Shown here one piece after another: positions 1 through 8,519 of a stretch of DNA of 32,952 bases; the stretch's first letter is position 1, and each line of letters begins with the position of its first letter. Both the position numbers and the translations under genes were made by a program. The stretch comes from Gemmatimonadaceae bacterium (GTDB lineage: Bacteria > Gemmatimonadota > Gemmatimonadetes > Gemmatimonadales > Gemmatimonadaceae). The stretch is taken from NCBI GenBank assembly GCA_025450815.1, contig JANWLO010000156.1, positions 1-32,952 of the forward strand, in the 5' to 3' direction. The notes below the pieces were generated by a model. That model saw only the letters and a list, made by a program, of their open reading frames with translations. It did not search any database and was not told the origin of the DNA.

Positions 1-327
1 CCCCGCGCGCTGCCGGAGAGCGACGATGTCGGCGGCTGGGGAATAGATGTCCTCGCCGTCGAGCAGGATCTCGCCCGCGTGCCGCGCGCCGGGGATGAGC
101 GCGTTGAGCCGGTTAATCGAGCGAAGCAGCGTGGACTTCCCGCACCCTGATGGACCGATGAACGCGGTCACGGCGCGTGCGGGAATCGTGAGGTTTACAC
201 CGAAAAGCGCCTGCTTCTCGCCGTATAAGAACGAAAAGTCCTTCGCGACGATCGTTCCGGGATGCGCCGGCTCCTCCATCGCGGTTACGACCGGCGGACG
301 CTCGAGTGTGGCACTGGCGTCGCTCAT
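1..327 (-). CDS. pstB: Phosphate ABC transporter ATPase PstB, second copy (partial, N-terminal 109 residues)
   Basis: This is the nucleotide-binding subunit of the PstSCAB high-affinity phosphate importer, acting at the inner face of the cytoplasmic membrane. The visible part carries an aromatic A-loop region (FLYGEKQAL, residues 33-41) and a Walker A motif GPSGCGKST at about 58-66, followed by the RSINRLN stretch typical of PstB. The signature motif and Walker B lie beyond the left edge of the window. The ATG start at 327-325 overlaps the TGA stop of the upstream pstB copy (ATGA), so the two ATPases are probably translationally coupled. The N-terminus has about 24 residues before the ABC core that differ from the first copy, so this is a diverged paralogue and not a recent duplicate. 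The rest of the pst operon, perhaps phoU, would be expected further left; that is inference. Confidence 0.93.
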   Translation of the reverse strand, partial: MSDASATLERPPVVTAMEEPAHPGTIVAKDFSFLYGEKQALFGVNLTIPARAVTAFIGPSGCGKSTLLRSINRLNALIPGARHAGEILLDGEDIYSPAADIVALRQRAG

Positions 328-1157
328 CCGAACCGTCCCGTGATGTAGGCCTCGGTGCGCTCATCGGCGGGTGTGGTGAAGATCCGGTTCGTCTCGTCCA
401 TCTCTACAAGCTCGCCGTGGAGGAAGAATGCCGTCGAATCCGAGACGCGGGCCGCCTGCTGCATGTTGTGCGTCACGATCACGATTGTCATATCGCTTCG
501 GAGCTCGTACACCAGCTCTTCCACGGCCTGAGCGCTGATGGGATCGAGCGACGCGGTCGGCTCGTCGAGAAGCAGCACCGTTGGGTCCGTAGCGAGTGCG
601 CGGGCGATGCAGAGGCGCTGCTGCTGGCCGCCAGAAAGACCAGTGGCGCTCGTCGACAGGCGGTCCTTCACCTCATCCCAGAGTGCGGCGCGCACGAGCG
701 CGCGCTCCACGACCTCGTCGATCTTGGTGCGCGACGGGCGGCCGCTTTCCAGCGCGCGCAGCCCGGCGGCGACGTTGTCGCGAATCGACATCGTCGGAAA
801 GGGAGTGGGCCGCTGAAACACCATCCCGATGTGCCGGCGTACCGCTATGGCGTTCACTCCGCGCGCGTAGATGTCGCGGCCGTCGAGCTCCACTTCGCCC
901 TCCACGCGTGCCGTCGGAACCGTCTCGTGCATCCGGTTGAGGCAGCGCAGGAACGTGGACTTCCCGCATCCCGACGGGCCGATGATCGCCGTCACTCGCC
1001 GGTCGCGCACGTGCATGTTCACACCCTTCACCGCGTGCACGCTGCCGAACCACGCGTCGAGCGAGTCGACGCGCATGCGCGGAGCGGGAGAGTCGGCAAC
1101 CGGAGTGGCGCTCACGAGCGAGACGTCGTCCGCTGCGACCGCGCGTTCAGTCGCCAC
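324..1157 (-). CDS. pstB: Phosphate ABC transporter ATPase PstB, first copy
   Basis: This is the complete PstB ATPase, about 277 residues from the chosen GTG start (E. coli PstB has 257). Visible motifs are Walker [10 protein letters not shown] (60-68), Q-loop FQRPTPFP (115-122), signature LSGGQQQR (174-181), Walker B VLLLDEP (194-200), D-loop SLD and switch His at about 230. The GTG at 1157-1155 overlaps the pstA stop by 11 bases, matching the overlaps elsewhere in this operon. The open frame runs on upstream inside pstA and reads as low-complexity Ser/Arg, so it is not coding there. An alternative start is the ATG at 1076-1074, which would give a 250-residue protein closer to E. coli PstB. 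It energises phosphate import by the PstC/PstA channel. Having a second PstB directly downstream is the unusual feature. Confidence 0.95.
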   Translation of the reverse strand: MATERAVAADDVSLVSATPVADSPAPRMRVDSLDAWFGSVHAVKGVNMHVRDRRVTAIIGPSGCGKSTFLRCLNRMHETVPTARVEGEVELDGRDIYARGVNAIAVRRHIGMVFQRPTPFPTMSIRDNVAAGLRALESGRPSRTKIDEVVERALVRAALWDEVKDRLSTSATGLSGGQQQRLCIARALATDPTVLLLDEPTASLDPISAQAVEELVYELRSDMTIVIVTHNMQQAARVSDSTAFFLHGELVEMDETNRIFTTPADERTEAYITGRFG

Positions 1158-2010
1158 CGCCTGTCGAGAAGCGACTGCGCGTTGCGACGCGCGCGATGAG
1201 ACTGATGATGAAGATGAGAGCGATGAGGACGAGCGCTCCCGCCCAAGCGAGGGAATGCCATGAGTCATAGGGGCTGATCGCGTAAGAGAAGATTTGCAGT
1301 GGAAGCGCAGCGATTGGTTGGCGGAGCGACAGACTCCAGAACTGGTTGCCGAACGCGGTGAAGAGCAGGGGAGCTGTCTCGCCGGCGATACGCGCGATCG
1401 CCACGAGCGCACCGGTGACGATCCCCGCGCTCGCCGTGCGGAGAACGATCGCGAGCGAGGTGCGCCAGCGCGGATAGCCGAGTGCGAGCGCGGCCTCGCC
1501 CAGTGCGACCGGGACGATTCCGACCATCTCTTCGGTGGTCCGCGCCACCATCGGGATCATCATTGCGCCAAGCGCCGCACCGCCGGCCAGCGCGGAGAAA
1601 TGACCCACGGGGCGCACGAGGAATTGCCAGGCGAAGATCCCCATCACGATCGATGGCAGCCCGTTGAGCACATCCGACAGAAAGCGCACGCCGTTGGCGA
1701 GCTTCGAACCCTTTTGCTCGGCGAGGAATAGTCCCGCGCCCACGCCAATCGGTAGTCCCACCGCGCTCGCGAGCCCGATCAGGATGAGCGTCCCGCTGAT
1801 CGCGTTCGCGAGTCCGCCGCCCGCCTCGCCCACCGGCTTGGGCATCTTCGTGAAGAAGTCCCACGACAGCGAGCCGATGCCGAGCTTGAGCAGGTGAAGG
1901 AAGATGAAAATGAGCGGCAGCACGGCGAGCACCGCGGCGCCCACGAACACCGCGAGCATGACCGCGTTCACGATTCGCCGGCGCTTCAGCGTACGCGCCA
2001 CACCAGCCAT
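1147..2010 (-). CDS. pstA: Phosphate ABC transporter permease PstA
   Basis: PstA is one of the two membrane subunits that form the phosphate channel. The 287-residue protein starts with a short basic segment and a hydrophobic helix at about residues 16-38. It has further membrane segments across its length and the permease coupling loop ([13 protein letters not shown], near residues 172-184) that docks onto the PstB ATPases. Length and the ends of the frame fit the family. The ATG start overlaps the end of pstC by 25 bases, and the stop overlaps the start of the first pstB, so the gene sits in the middle of a coupled pstS1-pstC-pstA-pstB1-pstB2 operon. The upstream Pho box of pstS1 is the likely control point. 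Confidence 0.95.
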   Translation of the reverse strand: MAGVARTLKRRRIVNAVMLAVFVGAAVLAVLPLIFIFLHLLKLGIGSLSWDFFTKMPKPVGEAGGGLANAISGTLILIGLASAVGLPIGVGAGLFLAEQKGSKLANGVRFLSDVLNGLPSIVMGIFAWQFLVRPVGHFSALAGGAALGAMMIPMVARTTEEMVGIVPVALGEAALALGYPRWRTSLAIVLRTASAGIVTGALVAIARIAGETAPLLFTAFGNQFWSLSLRQPIAALPLQIFSYAISPYDSWHSLAWAGALVLIALIFIISLIARVATRSRFSTGGGD

Positions 2011-2957
2011 CGCGCGATCGCGTTCACGATTACGGTGATGAGAAAGAGCACGAAGCCCACGGCCATGAGCGCGGAGAGATGCGCGTCGCTCGAGGCCTCG
2101 CTGAATTCATTGGCGAGCAGCGATGCCATGGTGTAGCCCGGAGCAAAAAGCGACGCCGCGATCTCCGGCCGGTTACCGATGAGCATCGTCACCGCCATCG
2201 TCTCGCCGAGTGCGCGACCGAGTCCGAGGATGATGCCGCCGACGATTCCCGAGCGCGCGTACGGCAGCACGGCGCCCCAGATCGATTCCCATCTCGTGGC
2301 TCCGAGCGCGAGCGCCGCCTCGCGCTGTGATCGCGGTACCGCGAGCAGCACCTCGCGCGACACCGACGCGATGTACGGCAATACCATTATCGCGAGGATG
2401 ATCCCGGCGGCCAGCATGCTCGGTCCATACGCCGGACCGGAGAAGAGACCGGTCTTGTCGAGGTGCAGGGTGTCGCGAAGGAAGGGCATCACGGGATCGC
2501 GCAGCACTGGAAGCAGCACGAAAATCCCCCAGAGCCCGTAGACCACGCTCGGAATCGCGGCGAGCAGGTCGACGAGAAATCCAACCGGCTGGCGCAGCCA
2601 TCGAGGCGCGAGCTCCGACAGAAAGAGCGACACGCCAATCGCGAGCGGCGTCGCGAGGACGAGAGCGATGATCGACGACACAATGGTGCCGTAGATCGCG
2701 GGCGCGGCTCCGAACTCGCCCTGCACCGGATCCCCGTCGCTCGACGTGAGAAAGCCGAATCCGAACTTGTGGAGCGCAGGCCATCCGGCTGAGCCGATCT
2801 CCCATGCAATCGCGAGGAGCAGGAACGGGATGCACAGCGCAAAGAAGGTGATCGCGCCGGAGTACACGCGATCGCCGATCGCCGCGCCCTGGATTCGAAG
2901 CGTCACACCATCATCCTCTTGCCTCGTCGCGATGATTGCACGCTCGGGCAACGTCAC
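1986..2957 (-). CDS. pstC: Phosphate ABC transporter permease PstC
   Basis: PstC is the partner permease of PstA, 323 residues, with a first membrane helix at about residues 33-53. The extracytoplasmic segment KFGFGFLTSSDGDP, the VYGLWGIFVLLP helix and the coupling loop EAALALGATRWESIWG are all typical of PstC. The start is a GTG at 2957-2955 that overlaps the pstS1 stop (GTGA), so translation is probably coupled to the binding protein. No defect is visible. The gene is followed by pstA with a 25-base overlap. Its role is to pass periplasmic phosphate, delivered by PstS, across the inner membrane at the expense of ATP hydrolysed by PstB. Confidence 0.95.
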   Translation of the reverse strand: MTLPERAIIATRQEDDGVTLRIQGAAIGDRVYSGAITFFALCIPFLLLAIAWEIGSAGWPALHKFGFGFLTSSDGDPVQGEFGAAPAIYGTIVSSIIALVLATPLAIGVSLFLSELAPRWLRQPVGFLVDLLAAIPSVVYGLWGIFVLLPVLRDPVMPFLRDTLHLDKTGLFSGPAYGPSMLAAGIILAIMVLPYIASVSREVLLAVPRSQREAALALGATRWESIWGAVLPYARSGIVGGIILGLGRALGETMAVTMLIGNRPEIAASLFAPGYTMASLLANEFSEASSDAHLSALMAVGFVLFLITVIVNAIARWLVWRVR

Positions 2958-4027
2958 GGCGCGCTACCCGCCGATATCGAATCGATGCGCGACGTGAGCA
3001 TCGCAATGATGGGCTGCGGAAGCGGAGCGTAGTCGAGAGACGCCGCGCTCTGCTCGCCCTTCGCGAGATACCACCGGAGAAAGTCGGTGATCTGCTTCTG
3101 CTTCCTGGCGCTGGCGATCGTGCGGGGCACGAGCAGCCAGGTGAACGACGAGATTGGATACGCACCGGCCCCCGGTGCATTCACGATCGAGATGCGGAAG
3201 TCGGTGTTCGCGGGAAGATTCGCGCCTATTCCCGCCGCCGCGGCCGTAGCGGACTCGATCGACGGCTCCACGTACTCGCCCGCCGCGTTCTGGATCGCCG
3301 CGGTGGCGAGATGGTTCTGCTTCGCGTACGCGAGCTCGGTGTAGCCGATCGCGCCGTCCGTCTGCTTTACCTGCCCGGCCACTCCCTCGTTTCCCTTCGC
3401 GCCAATGCCAACGGGCCACGACAGCTCCTTCCCCTTTCCGGGCGCGCTCGTCCACGCGGGGCTCACAGTGCTCAGGTAGTCGGAGAAGATGTAAGTCGTG
3501 CCGCTGCCGTCCGAGCGGTGAACGATCAGCACGTCCTTTTGCGGAAGCTTGACTCCCGGATTGAGCGCCGCGATGCGCGAGTCGCTCCACCTCGTGATCT
3601 TCCCCGCGAACAGATCCGCGATCACGTCTCCCGTGAGCCGGAGCGGCTTCGTGATCTCGGGAAGATTGTACGTGATCACGACAGCGCCCAACACTGTCGG
3701 GAAGTGCAGGATCGGTCCTTTCGCCTTGGCGAGCTCCGCATCCGTCATCGGCGCATCCGACGCGCCGAAGTCGACGGTGCCTTCGGTGAGCTGGCGAATT
3801 CCGCCACCCGAGCCGATCGACTGATAGTTGATCTTGACGCCGGTAGCCGACGCGTAGTCCGAGAACCACTTGCTGTAGATCGGATACGGGAAGGTTGCTC
3901 CGGCGCCCGTGAGGTCGGCGCCGCTCGACGATCTCACCGTCGCCGTATCGGTGGTGCCGGCGCGGTGCTCGCCGCCACAGGCGAGCACCGCAGCCATCAA
4001 AATCGCCAGCAGAATACGTGAGTTCAC
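2954..4027 (-). CDS. pstS: Phosphate-binding lipoprotein PstS (copy 1, operon with pstCAB)
   Basis: This is the phosphate-binding protein of the Pst importer, 357 residues from the GTG start at 4027-4025. That start has GGAG seven bases upstream, and its first residues VNSR match the start of the paralogue at 6503. An upstream ATG at 4063 is open but lacks such support. The hydrophobic N-terminus ends in a lipobox (AVLAC, Cys17), so the mature protein should be lipid-anchored. The mature part has the PstS ligand motifs GAGATFPYPIYSKWF, SIGSGGGIRQL, DFGASDAPM and RSDGSGTTYIF. It shares long nearly identical stretches with pstS2. It heads pstS1-pstC-pstA-pstB1-pstB2, with a Pho-box-like site about 77 bases upstream. 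The copy in this operon is the lipoprotein, whereas pstS2 has an ordinary signal peptide. Confidence 0.95.
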   Translation of the reverse strand: MNSRILLAILMAAVLACGGEHRAGTTDTATVRSSSGADLTGAGATFPYPIYSKWFSDYASATGVKINYQSIGSGGGIRQLTEGTVDFGASDAPMTDAELAKAKGPILHFPTVLGAVVITYNLPEITKPLRLTGDVIADLFAGKITRWSDSRIAALNPGVKLPQKDVLIVHRSDGSGTTYIFSDYLSTVSPAWTSAPGKGKELSWPVGIGAKGNEGVAGQVKQTDGAIGYTELAYAKQNHLATAAIQNAAGEYVEPSIESATAAAAGIGANLPANTDFRISIVNAPGAGAYPISSFTWLLVPRTIASARKQKQITDFLRWYLAKGEQSAASLDYAPLPQPIIAMLTSRIDSISAGSAP

Positions 4028-4103
4028 GAATGCACTCCGGGAATTCGAGAGGGAGACATGCATGAAAGATGCGACCCGCCGTCCACATCATGAGGCCGGC
4101 CCT

Positions 4104-4133
4104 GTAACAGCATCGTCACAGGCCCGGTCACGC
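4104..4133 (-). promoter_or_regulatory. Pho-box-like PhoB site upstream of pstS1
   Basis: Read on the minus strand, CTGTGAC and CTGTTAC are separated by four bases (11-bp period, 4121-4104). That is the spacing and close to the sequence of the enterobacterial Pho box. A third GTGAC lies 12 bp further upstream (4133-4127). A weak -10-like CATGAT follows about ten bases downstream. The site lies 77 bases before the pstS1 start. The match is by eye and no matrix was run. Confidence 0.7.
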
Positions 4134-4216
4134 CGGTGTCGCTTTTCGAATTCTTCGGTGATAGTTGGTGAAGCGCTTAGGGAACTGCCGCTCGGGCTGG
4201 CGCTAAGTCAGGTCCC

Positions 4217-5431
4217 TCAAAAAACGAGATTCCAGTGCAGGAACCAGGACTCGGCCTTCGCGCCCGAGAGACCGTTCTTGGGCGTCTGGCTCTGATAGTC
4301 GAGGGCCAGCGTCACCTTGCGGGTGGGCTCCCAGAACACGCCTGCCACGAGGAATTGCGCATATCCACCCAAGTCCTTGTTCGGCTTCCAGTGGTCGTAG
4401 CGCACCAGCGCACCGAACGACTGCCTCATGTCAGGCCTCGTGAGCTCGAGCGGGCGCACGATCACGAACGCATCGTAGAGCTGACCCGTGGTGTTCACGA
4501 TCTGATCGAGCGTGACATCCGTTGTGTTGCTGTCGCCACCATCCTTCCGCTCGGCGTACTCGCCGCCGAACGTCAGGCCGCGATCCTTGTTGCCGACGAA
4601 GAGTCCGTAACGGTCTTTCTCGAGGCGATCCGTGATGGGGCTCGTGGCGCTGTTGAGGAACACGCTCGAGTTGCCGCCATACGAGTACCAGGGAGAAATC
4701 GTTAGCGTCTTGAGAATCGACGTCGACTTGGCGAGCGGCGTGAGGGTGACGCGCGCCTGGAAATCCTTGTACTTGTTGTTTTCCGGATTGTCGTATCCCG
4801 AGCCGTTCACGACGTCGGCGTAGATCTCACCGAGCTTGTTTGGAAGCGTGATGCCGGTGGAGATACCGATGTCCGCGGAGGTAAAGAAACCGTTTCTCTC
4901 GACGGCGGTTTGCGCGAGGAAGCGCGGCCAGAAGTTTTCCTCGTGATCCACCAGCACCGTGTGCAGAACGCCGAGTCGCGCGAAGGCGGACGCGCCGTTG
5001 GTGTTGGGCTTCATGTAGTCGTATTGCAGGTACGCGTACTTGAGGCGAACCAGCCAGCCCTTGTACGAATCGGTGCCCCCGCCCTGCTTGATGTCGGTTG
5101 TCACGCGATACGATGCACGATCGCCGAGCGGCCCCTTGAACGTCAGATACGCTCGGCCAATGTCGAACTTGTTCGGACTCGAGCCGCCGTTAGCCGCTTT
5201 CGCGGCATCGTCGGTCTGATACTGGAAGTCGCCGAACAGCCACGCCGAAAAGTCGAGTCCCGGCGTCGCAGGCTTCGCGGCCGCGGGGGCAGGTGGTGGC
5301 GCGTCCGGTTTCTTGGTCGTGTCGGACTTGGCGCTCGTGTCGGCGCCGGCGTACTGCGCGGCGAGAGACATCGGCGCCGCCAGGAGCAGTGCTGCGAGGA
5401 GCGCGGACCACGACGAGATGGTTCGTGTCAT
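4217..5431 (-). CDS. Outer-membrane porin, phosphate-selective OprO/OprP-like
   Basis: This is a 404-residue outer-membrane beta-barrel protein. From the ATG at 5431-5429 there is a Sec signal peptide (hydrophobic stretch ending SLAAQ), then a Pro/Ala/Lys-rich linker (about residues 30-55). The barrel begins at FSAWLFGDFQYQ and ends with the aromatic terminal Phe (WNLVF) that the BAM machinery recognises. Alternating strands with Tyr/Trp girdle residues and Gly/Asn/Asp turns are visible throughout. The longer frame upstream overlaps pstS2 and reads as Arg-rich noise, so it was excluded. The gene starts 37 bases after pstS2, so both are likely one transcript under the pstS2 Pho box. Assignment to phosphate or polyphosphate uptake rests mainly on this context; as a family I am confident only of a porin of the OprO/OprP type. 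Confidence 0.85.
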   Translation of the reverse strand: MTRTISSWSALLAALLLAAPMSLAAQYAGADTSAKSDTTKKPDAPPPAPAAAKPATPGLDFSAWLFGDFQYQTDDAAKAANGGSSPNKFDIGRAYLTFKGPLGDRASYRVTTDIKQGGGTDSYKGWLVRLKYAYLQYDYMKPNTNGASAFARLGVLHTVLVDHEENFWPRFLAQTAVERNGFFTSADIGISTGITLPNKLGEIYADVVNGSGYDNPENNKYKDFQARVTLTPLAKSTSILKTLTISPWYSYGGNSSVFLNSATSPITDRLEKDRYGLFVGNKDRGLTFGGEYAERKDGGDSNTTDVTLDQIVNTTGQLYDAFVIVRPLELTRPDMRQSFGALVRYDHWKPNKDLGGYAQFLVAGVFWEPTRKVTLALDYQSQTPKNGLSGAKAESWFLHWNLVF

Positions 5432-5468
5432 TCGAGTCTCAATGGTTGGTGTGGTGGTGCGAGATCGT

Positions 5469-6503
5469 TCAGCGTGATGCCATCGTGATGGTGCCCAGGC
5501 GCTTCTCAAGCTGCGCGGCCATCCTCGCGGGGAGCGGCGAGTAGTCAAGCGCCGCCGCGGATTTCTCCCCATCGCGGAGGTACCAGCGTAAGAAGTCGAC
5601 TAGCTTCCTGCCCTTCGCCGCATCCGGCTGCACCTGATAGACCAGCAGGAAGGTGAAGGACGCGATTGGATACGCGCCCTTACCGGCGGCGTTCACGATC
5701 GAGATGCGATAGTCGCTGTTCGCAGGGAGCTTAGCCGCGGCCGCAGCGGCAGCCTTCGTCACCGACTCGATCGTTGGCGTAATGAACTCACCGTCGGCGT
5801 TCTGCAAGTCAGCGAACGGGAGCGAATTCTGCTTTGCGTACGCGAGCTCGACGTAACCAATCGAGCCAGCCGTCTGCTTCACCTGACCTGCGACGCCCTC
5901 GTTACCCTTGCCGCCGAGGCCAACCGGCCACGCGAGCTCCTTCCCTTTGCCGGGCGCCTGCGCCCAGCTCGGGCTCACGCTCGACAGATAGTCCGAGAAG
6001 ATGTATGTGGTACCGCTGCCATCGGTGCGATGAACTACGAGGATGTCGCTGGACGGAAGCTTTACGCCCTTGTTCAGATTCGCGATCTGCGGGTCGTTCC
6101 ACTTCGTGACCTTCCCTGCGAAGATGTCGGCGACGAGCGGACCGGTGAGCCGAAGCGCCTTCGTGACGCCGGGAATGTTGTATGTGATGACGACGGCGCC
6201 GAGCACGGTGGGGAAGTGCAGCACCGGCGACTTGAGCTTCGCCATCTCGGCGTCGCTCATCGGTGCGTCGGAAGCTCCGAAATCCACCGTTCCCTCGGTG
6301 AGCTGGCGAATTCCGCCCCCCGAGCCGATCGACTGATAGTTGATTTTCACGCCAGTGGACGTTGCGTAGTCCGCGAACCACTTGCTGTAGATCGGATATG
6401 GGAAAGTAGCGCCGGCGCCGTTCAGATCCTGCGCCAGCAGGCTGCCAGCGAATGTGCCGGCCAGCACGCCCGCAAGGGCGATCATGCGCACACGAGAGTT
6501 CAC
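5469..6503 (-). CDS. pstS: Phosphate-binding protein PstS (copy 2, operon with porin)
   Basis: This second phosphate-binding protein has 344 residues and starts at GTG 6503-6501, with GGAG eight bases upstream. The signal peptide ends near SLLAQ (residue 24) without a lipobox Cys, so it should be a soluble periplasmic protein, in contrast to copy 1. The PstS motifs GAGATFPYPIYSKWF, SIGSGGGIRQL, DFGASDAPM and RTDGSGTTYIF are intact. A poly-Ala run (KAAAAAAAKL) in the second half is longer than in copy 1. It is followed by the porin on the same strand. A cluster of GTNAC repeats lies 48-87 bases upstream. It presumably feeds the same PstCAB channel, since no second permease set is visible. Whether the two copies differ in affinity cannot be seen. 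Confidence 0.94.
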   Translation of the reverse strand: MNSRVRMIALAGVLAGTFAGSLLAQDLNGAGATFPYPIYSKWFADYATSTGVKINYQSIGSGGGIRQLTEGTVDFGASDAPMSDAEMAKLKSPVLHFPTVLGAVVITYNIPGVTKALRLTGPLVADIFAGKVTKWNDPQIANLNKGVKLPSSDILVVHRTDGSGTTYIFSDYLSSVSPSWAQAPGKGKELAWPVGLGGKGNEGVAGQVKQTAGSIGYVELAYAKQNSLPFADLQNADGEFITPTIESVTKAAAAAAAKLPANSDYRISIVNAAGKGAYPIASFTFLLVYQVQPDAAKGRKLVDFLRWYLRDGEKSAAALDYSPLPARMAAQLEKRLGTITMASR

Positions 6504-6550
6504 GTTTTACTCCGCGAAGGTTGTTCGTCCGCGGATATTGCGACTCGCTC

Positions 6551-6590
6551 GTAACCGGCGCTTTGTAACGGAGTAACGGTCGCGTCACGA
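6551..6590 (-). promoter_or_regulatory. Pho-box-like PhoB site cluster upstream of pstS2
   Basis: Read on the minus strand, CGTGACG, four bases, then CGTTACT form an 11-bp-period pair (6589-6573). Two more GTTAC copies follow at 6569-6565 and 6555-6551, the last 22 bp (two periods) from 6573. A -10-like CAATAT lies at 6540-6535. The pattern matches the site upstream of pstS1. The pstS2 start is 48 bases downstream of the cluster. Confidence 0.65.
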
Positions 6591-6620
6591 CGAGGTTTGG
6601 CGGGCAACTACAACTGAATT

Positions 6621-6801
6621 ACCGCAGAGGCACAGAGGTTGAAAAGAGAGACGCAGAGGCTACCGCGACCAACTGTCAGTGGCTATCGACGTCGCGCGAC
6701 TCAATTGTTGGAAAAGGCGTGATGACGATACGTCTCTGGAATGGCGTCCCTCCAAATTCTTTCCTCTGCGCCTCTCCTTTCAGCCTCTGTGCCTCTGCGG
6801 T
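6621..6801. repeat. Inverted-repeat element with 39-bp arms between phoR and pstS2
   Basis: The left arm (6621-6659) and right arm (6763-6801) are imperfect inverted repeats. The outer 18 bp (starting ACCGCAGAGG) match exactly, and 18 of the inner 21 match. Each arm is itself built from repeats of the GCAGAGG type. A 103-base spacer contains no ORF of note. The right arm ends eight bases beyond the phoR stop, so in the phoR transcript it could form a large hairpin and terminate or stabilise the RNA. No transposase is present. The arm sequence resembles short dispersed repeats I recall from several environmental bacterial genomes, but I cannot check that here. The rest of the 6504-6809 gap holds only the pstS2 promoter region. 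Confidence 0.8.
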
Positions 6802-6809
6802 GTGGCAGT

Positions 6810-8519
6810 TTACCCGGCCGCTTGCGGAAAGAACGCCGACACCGTCGTCCCCACGCCAACCGTGCTCGTGACACTAACTCTGCCGCGGTGCGCCTCCACG
6901 AGGTGGCGCACGATCGCCAGTCCGAGTCCGGTGCCGCCCGAATCGCGCGCGCGTCCGGAGTCGGCGCGGTAGAAACGCTCGAAGATGCGCGACAGATGCT
7001 CCGGTGCGATCCCAATGCCGGTGTCGCGCACGCCGATCGTCGTCCCGTTCTCAGCCCTCTCGCCGAAGACTACGATCGAGCCGCCCGCATTCGTGTGACG
7101 AATCGCGTTGTCCACCAGATTCGCGTACACTTGCCGCACAGCGGTCGGATCCGCGAACGCGCGCTCCGCGCCGGATGCGATGCTTACCGTGAGCCGCACG
7201 TCTTTCGCGAGCGCCGAGGCCTGACGGCCGAGCGACACCTCGCTCGCGATCGTGGGGAGGTCCACCGCAACCGGATTCGGCACCCACCCGCCTGACTCGA
7301 TTCGCGAGAGATCGAGCAGGTCATCCACGATCTGCTGCATCCGCCTGGCGTTCGACTGAATCGCCTCGGCGAAGCGCTGGCTCTGTTCCGCCGACACATC
7401 GCCCGCCGCGAGCGTCTCGGCGAATCCGAGGATAACGGTGAGCGGCGTCTTGAGCTCGTGCGAGACGTTGGCCACGAAATCGCGGCGCACGGCCTCTACG
7501 CGCCGCGTCGCCGTCAGATCGAACACGGCGAGCACAACTCCGCCGTCGCCGAGCGCGCGCGCGGTGAGCATCATGCTCTGCCCGTCCACGGCAATCTCGG
7601 TGGGCTCTGCAGACTCGCCCGCGAGCGCCGCGGCGAGCGACTCGCGCAGCGTGCGATCGCGCGGAAGCCGGTCAGCAGGGAAGGGTACGGGATCGGTGAG
7701 CCGGAGCATGCGCCGCCCGCTCGCGTTCACGCGAACGATCTGGCGTCGCGCGTCGACGGCGATCACACCTTCCTGAAGCGACTCGATCACGGCGATCATG
7801 TGCATGTCATCATCCTCGAGCGCCTTGAGCCGGCTCGCGAGCTGCTCGGCCATGCGGTGCACGGCGACGGCAAGGTCGCCCACCTCGCCGGGAGCGGAGA
7901 GCGCCGGGCGGCGCGAGAAGTCGCCGGCGGCGAGAGCGCGCGCGACGTCGCGAAGCTCTACGACGGGGGCCGAGACTGAACGCGAGAACGCGGCCGCAAG
8001 CGCGAGCGCCGCGATCAGGGCGATGCAACCGGAGATGAGCACGTCGCGGCGCGCGCGCGCGACGCTCGCATCAAGGCTCGCGGGGGTGATGGAGACGCGC
8101 GTCACACCGTACGGCGAGCGCACGGCGACGTAGAGCTCACTGTCACCGGCGGATGGGCTGCGGCGATCGGCACTCCCAACCCCATCGCGTACGGCCGTCA
8201 TTACCTCGGGGCGAGTGCTGTGATTCTCGAGTCGCTCACGCGCCGCGCCGCGAAACTCCGAGTCGCCGATGACATGTCCCGTGGAATCGATGAGCGTCAC
8301 GCGGTGTCCGATCGCCGCGCCAGCGCTGCCGGCTAGCGCGTCCGCGTCCACCGTCGGCGTCCACTCGCGTGCTATCAGCCGCGCCTCCTTCGTGAGTTGC
8401 CCGATCTGGAGATCCTCGAGCCGACGGCCCATGCGCACACCGCTCAGCGCAACGAGCGCGACGATGAGAACGGTGACCACGAGCACCGCTCCAAGAAGTA
8501 AGCGGTGCGCCAGCCTCAT
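6810..8519 (-). CDS. phoR: Phosphate-regulon sensor histidine kinase PhoR
   Basis: This is a membrane sensor kinase of 569 residues. The layout is TM1 (about 8-28), an extracytoplasmic domain (about 30-158), TM2 (160-179), HAMP (about 180-233), PAS-like (about 240-335), HisKA with phospho-acceptor His354 (NVSHELKTPL), then HATPase_c. The ATPase domain shows its N box (NLVDNAIRH, 467-475), G1 (DTGIGIA, 499-505) and G2 (GGTGLGL, 528-534). All catalytic motifs are intact. E. coli PhoR has almost no periplasmic domain; the one of about 130 residues here resembles Gram-positive PhoR/WalK proteins. The ATG start overlaps the phoB stop (ATGA). The kinase should phosphorylate PhoB when phosphate is short. 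The PhoR assignment, against a generic kinase, rests on the pst/porin context. Confidence 0.9.
   Translation of the reverse strand: MRLAHRLLLGAVLVVTVLIVALVALSGVRMGRRLEDLQIGQLTKEARLIAREWTPTVDADALAGSAGAAIGHRVTLIDSTGHVIGDSEFRGAARERLENHSTRPEVMTAVRDGVGSADRRSPSAGDSELYVAVRSPYGVTRVSITPASLDASVARARRDVLISGCIALIAALALAAAFSRSVSAPVVELRDVARALAAGDFSRRPALSAPGEVGDLAVAVHRMAEQLASRLKALEDDDMHMIAVIESLQEGVIAVDARRQIVRVNASGRRMLRLTDPVPFPADRLPRDRTLRESLAAALAGESAEPTEIAVDGQSMMLTARALGDGGVVLAVFDLTATRRVEAVRRDFVANVSHELKTPLTVILGFAETLAAGDVSAEQSQRFAEAIQSNARRMQQIVDDLLDLSRIESGGWVPNPVAVDLPTIASEVSLGRQASALAKDVRLTVSIASGAERAFADPTAVRQVYANLVDNAIRHTNAGGSIVVFGERAENGTTIGVRDTGIGIAPEHLSRIFERFYRADSGRARDSGGTGLGLAIVRHLVEAHRGRVSVTSTVGVGTTVSAFFPQAAG

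Noticed and set aside
306-1199. A 297-residue plus-strand frame opposite pstB
   Set aside because: Shadow of pstB, His/Arg-rich, without domain features.
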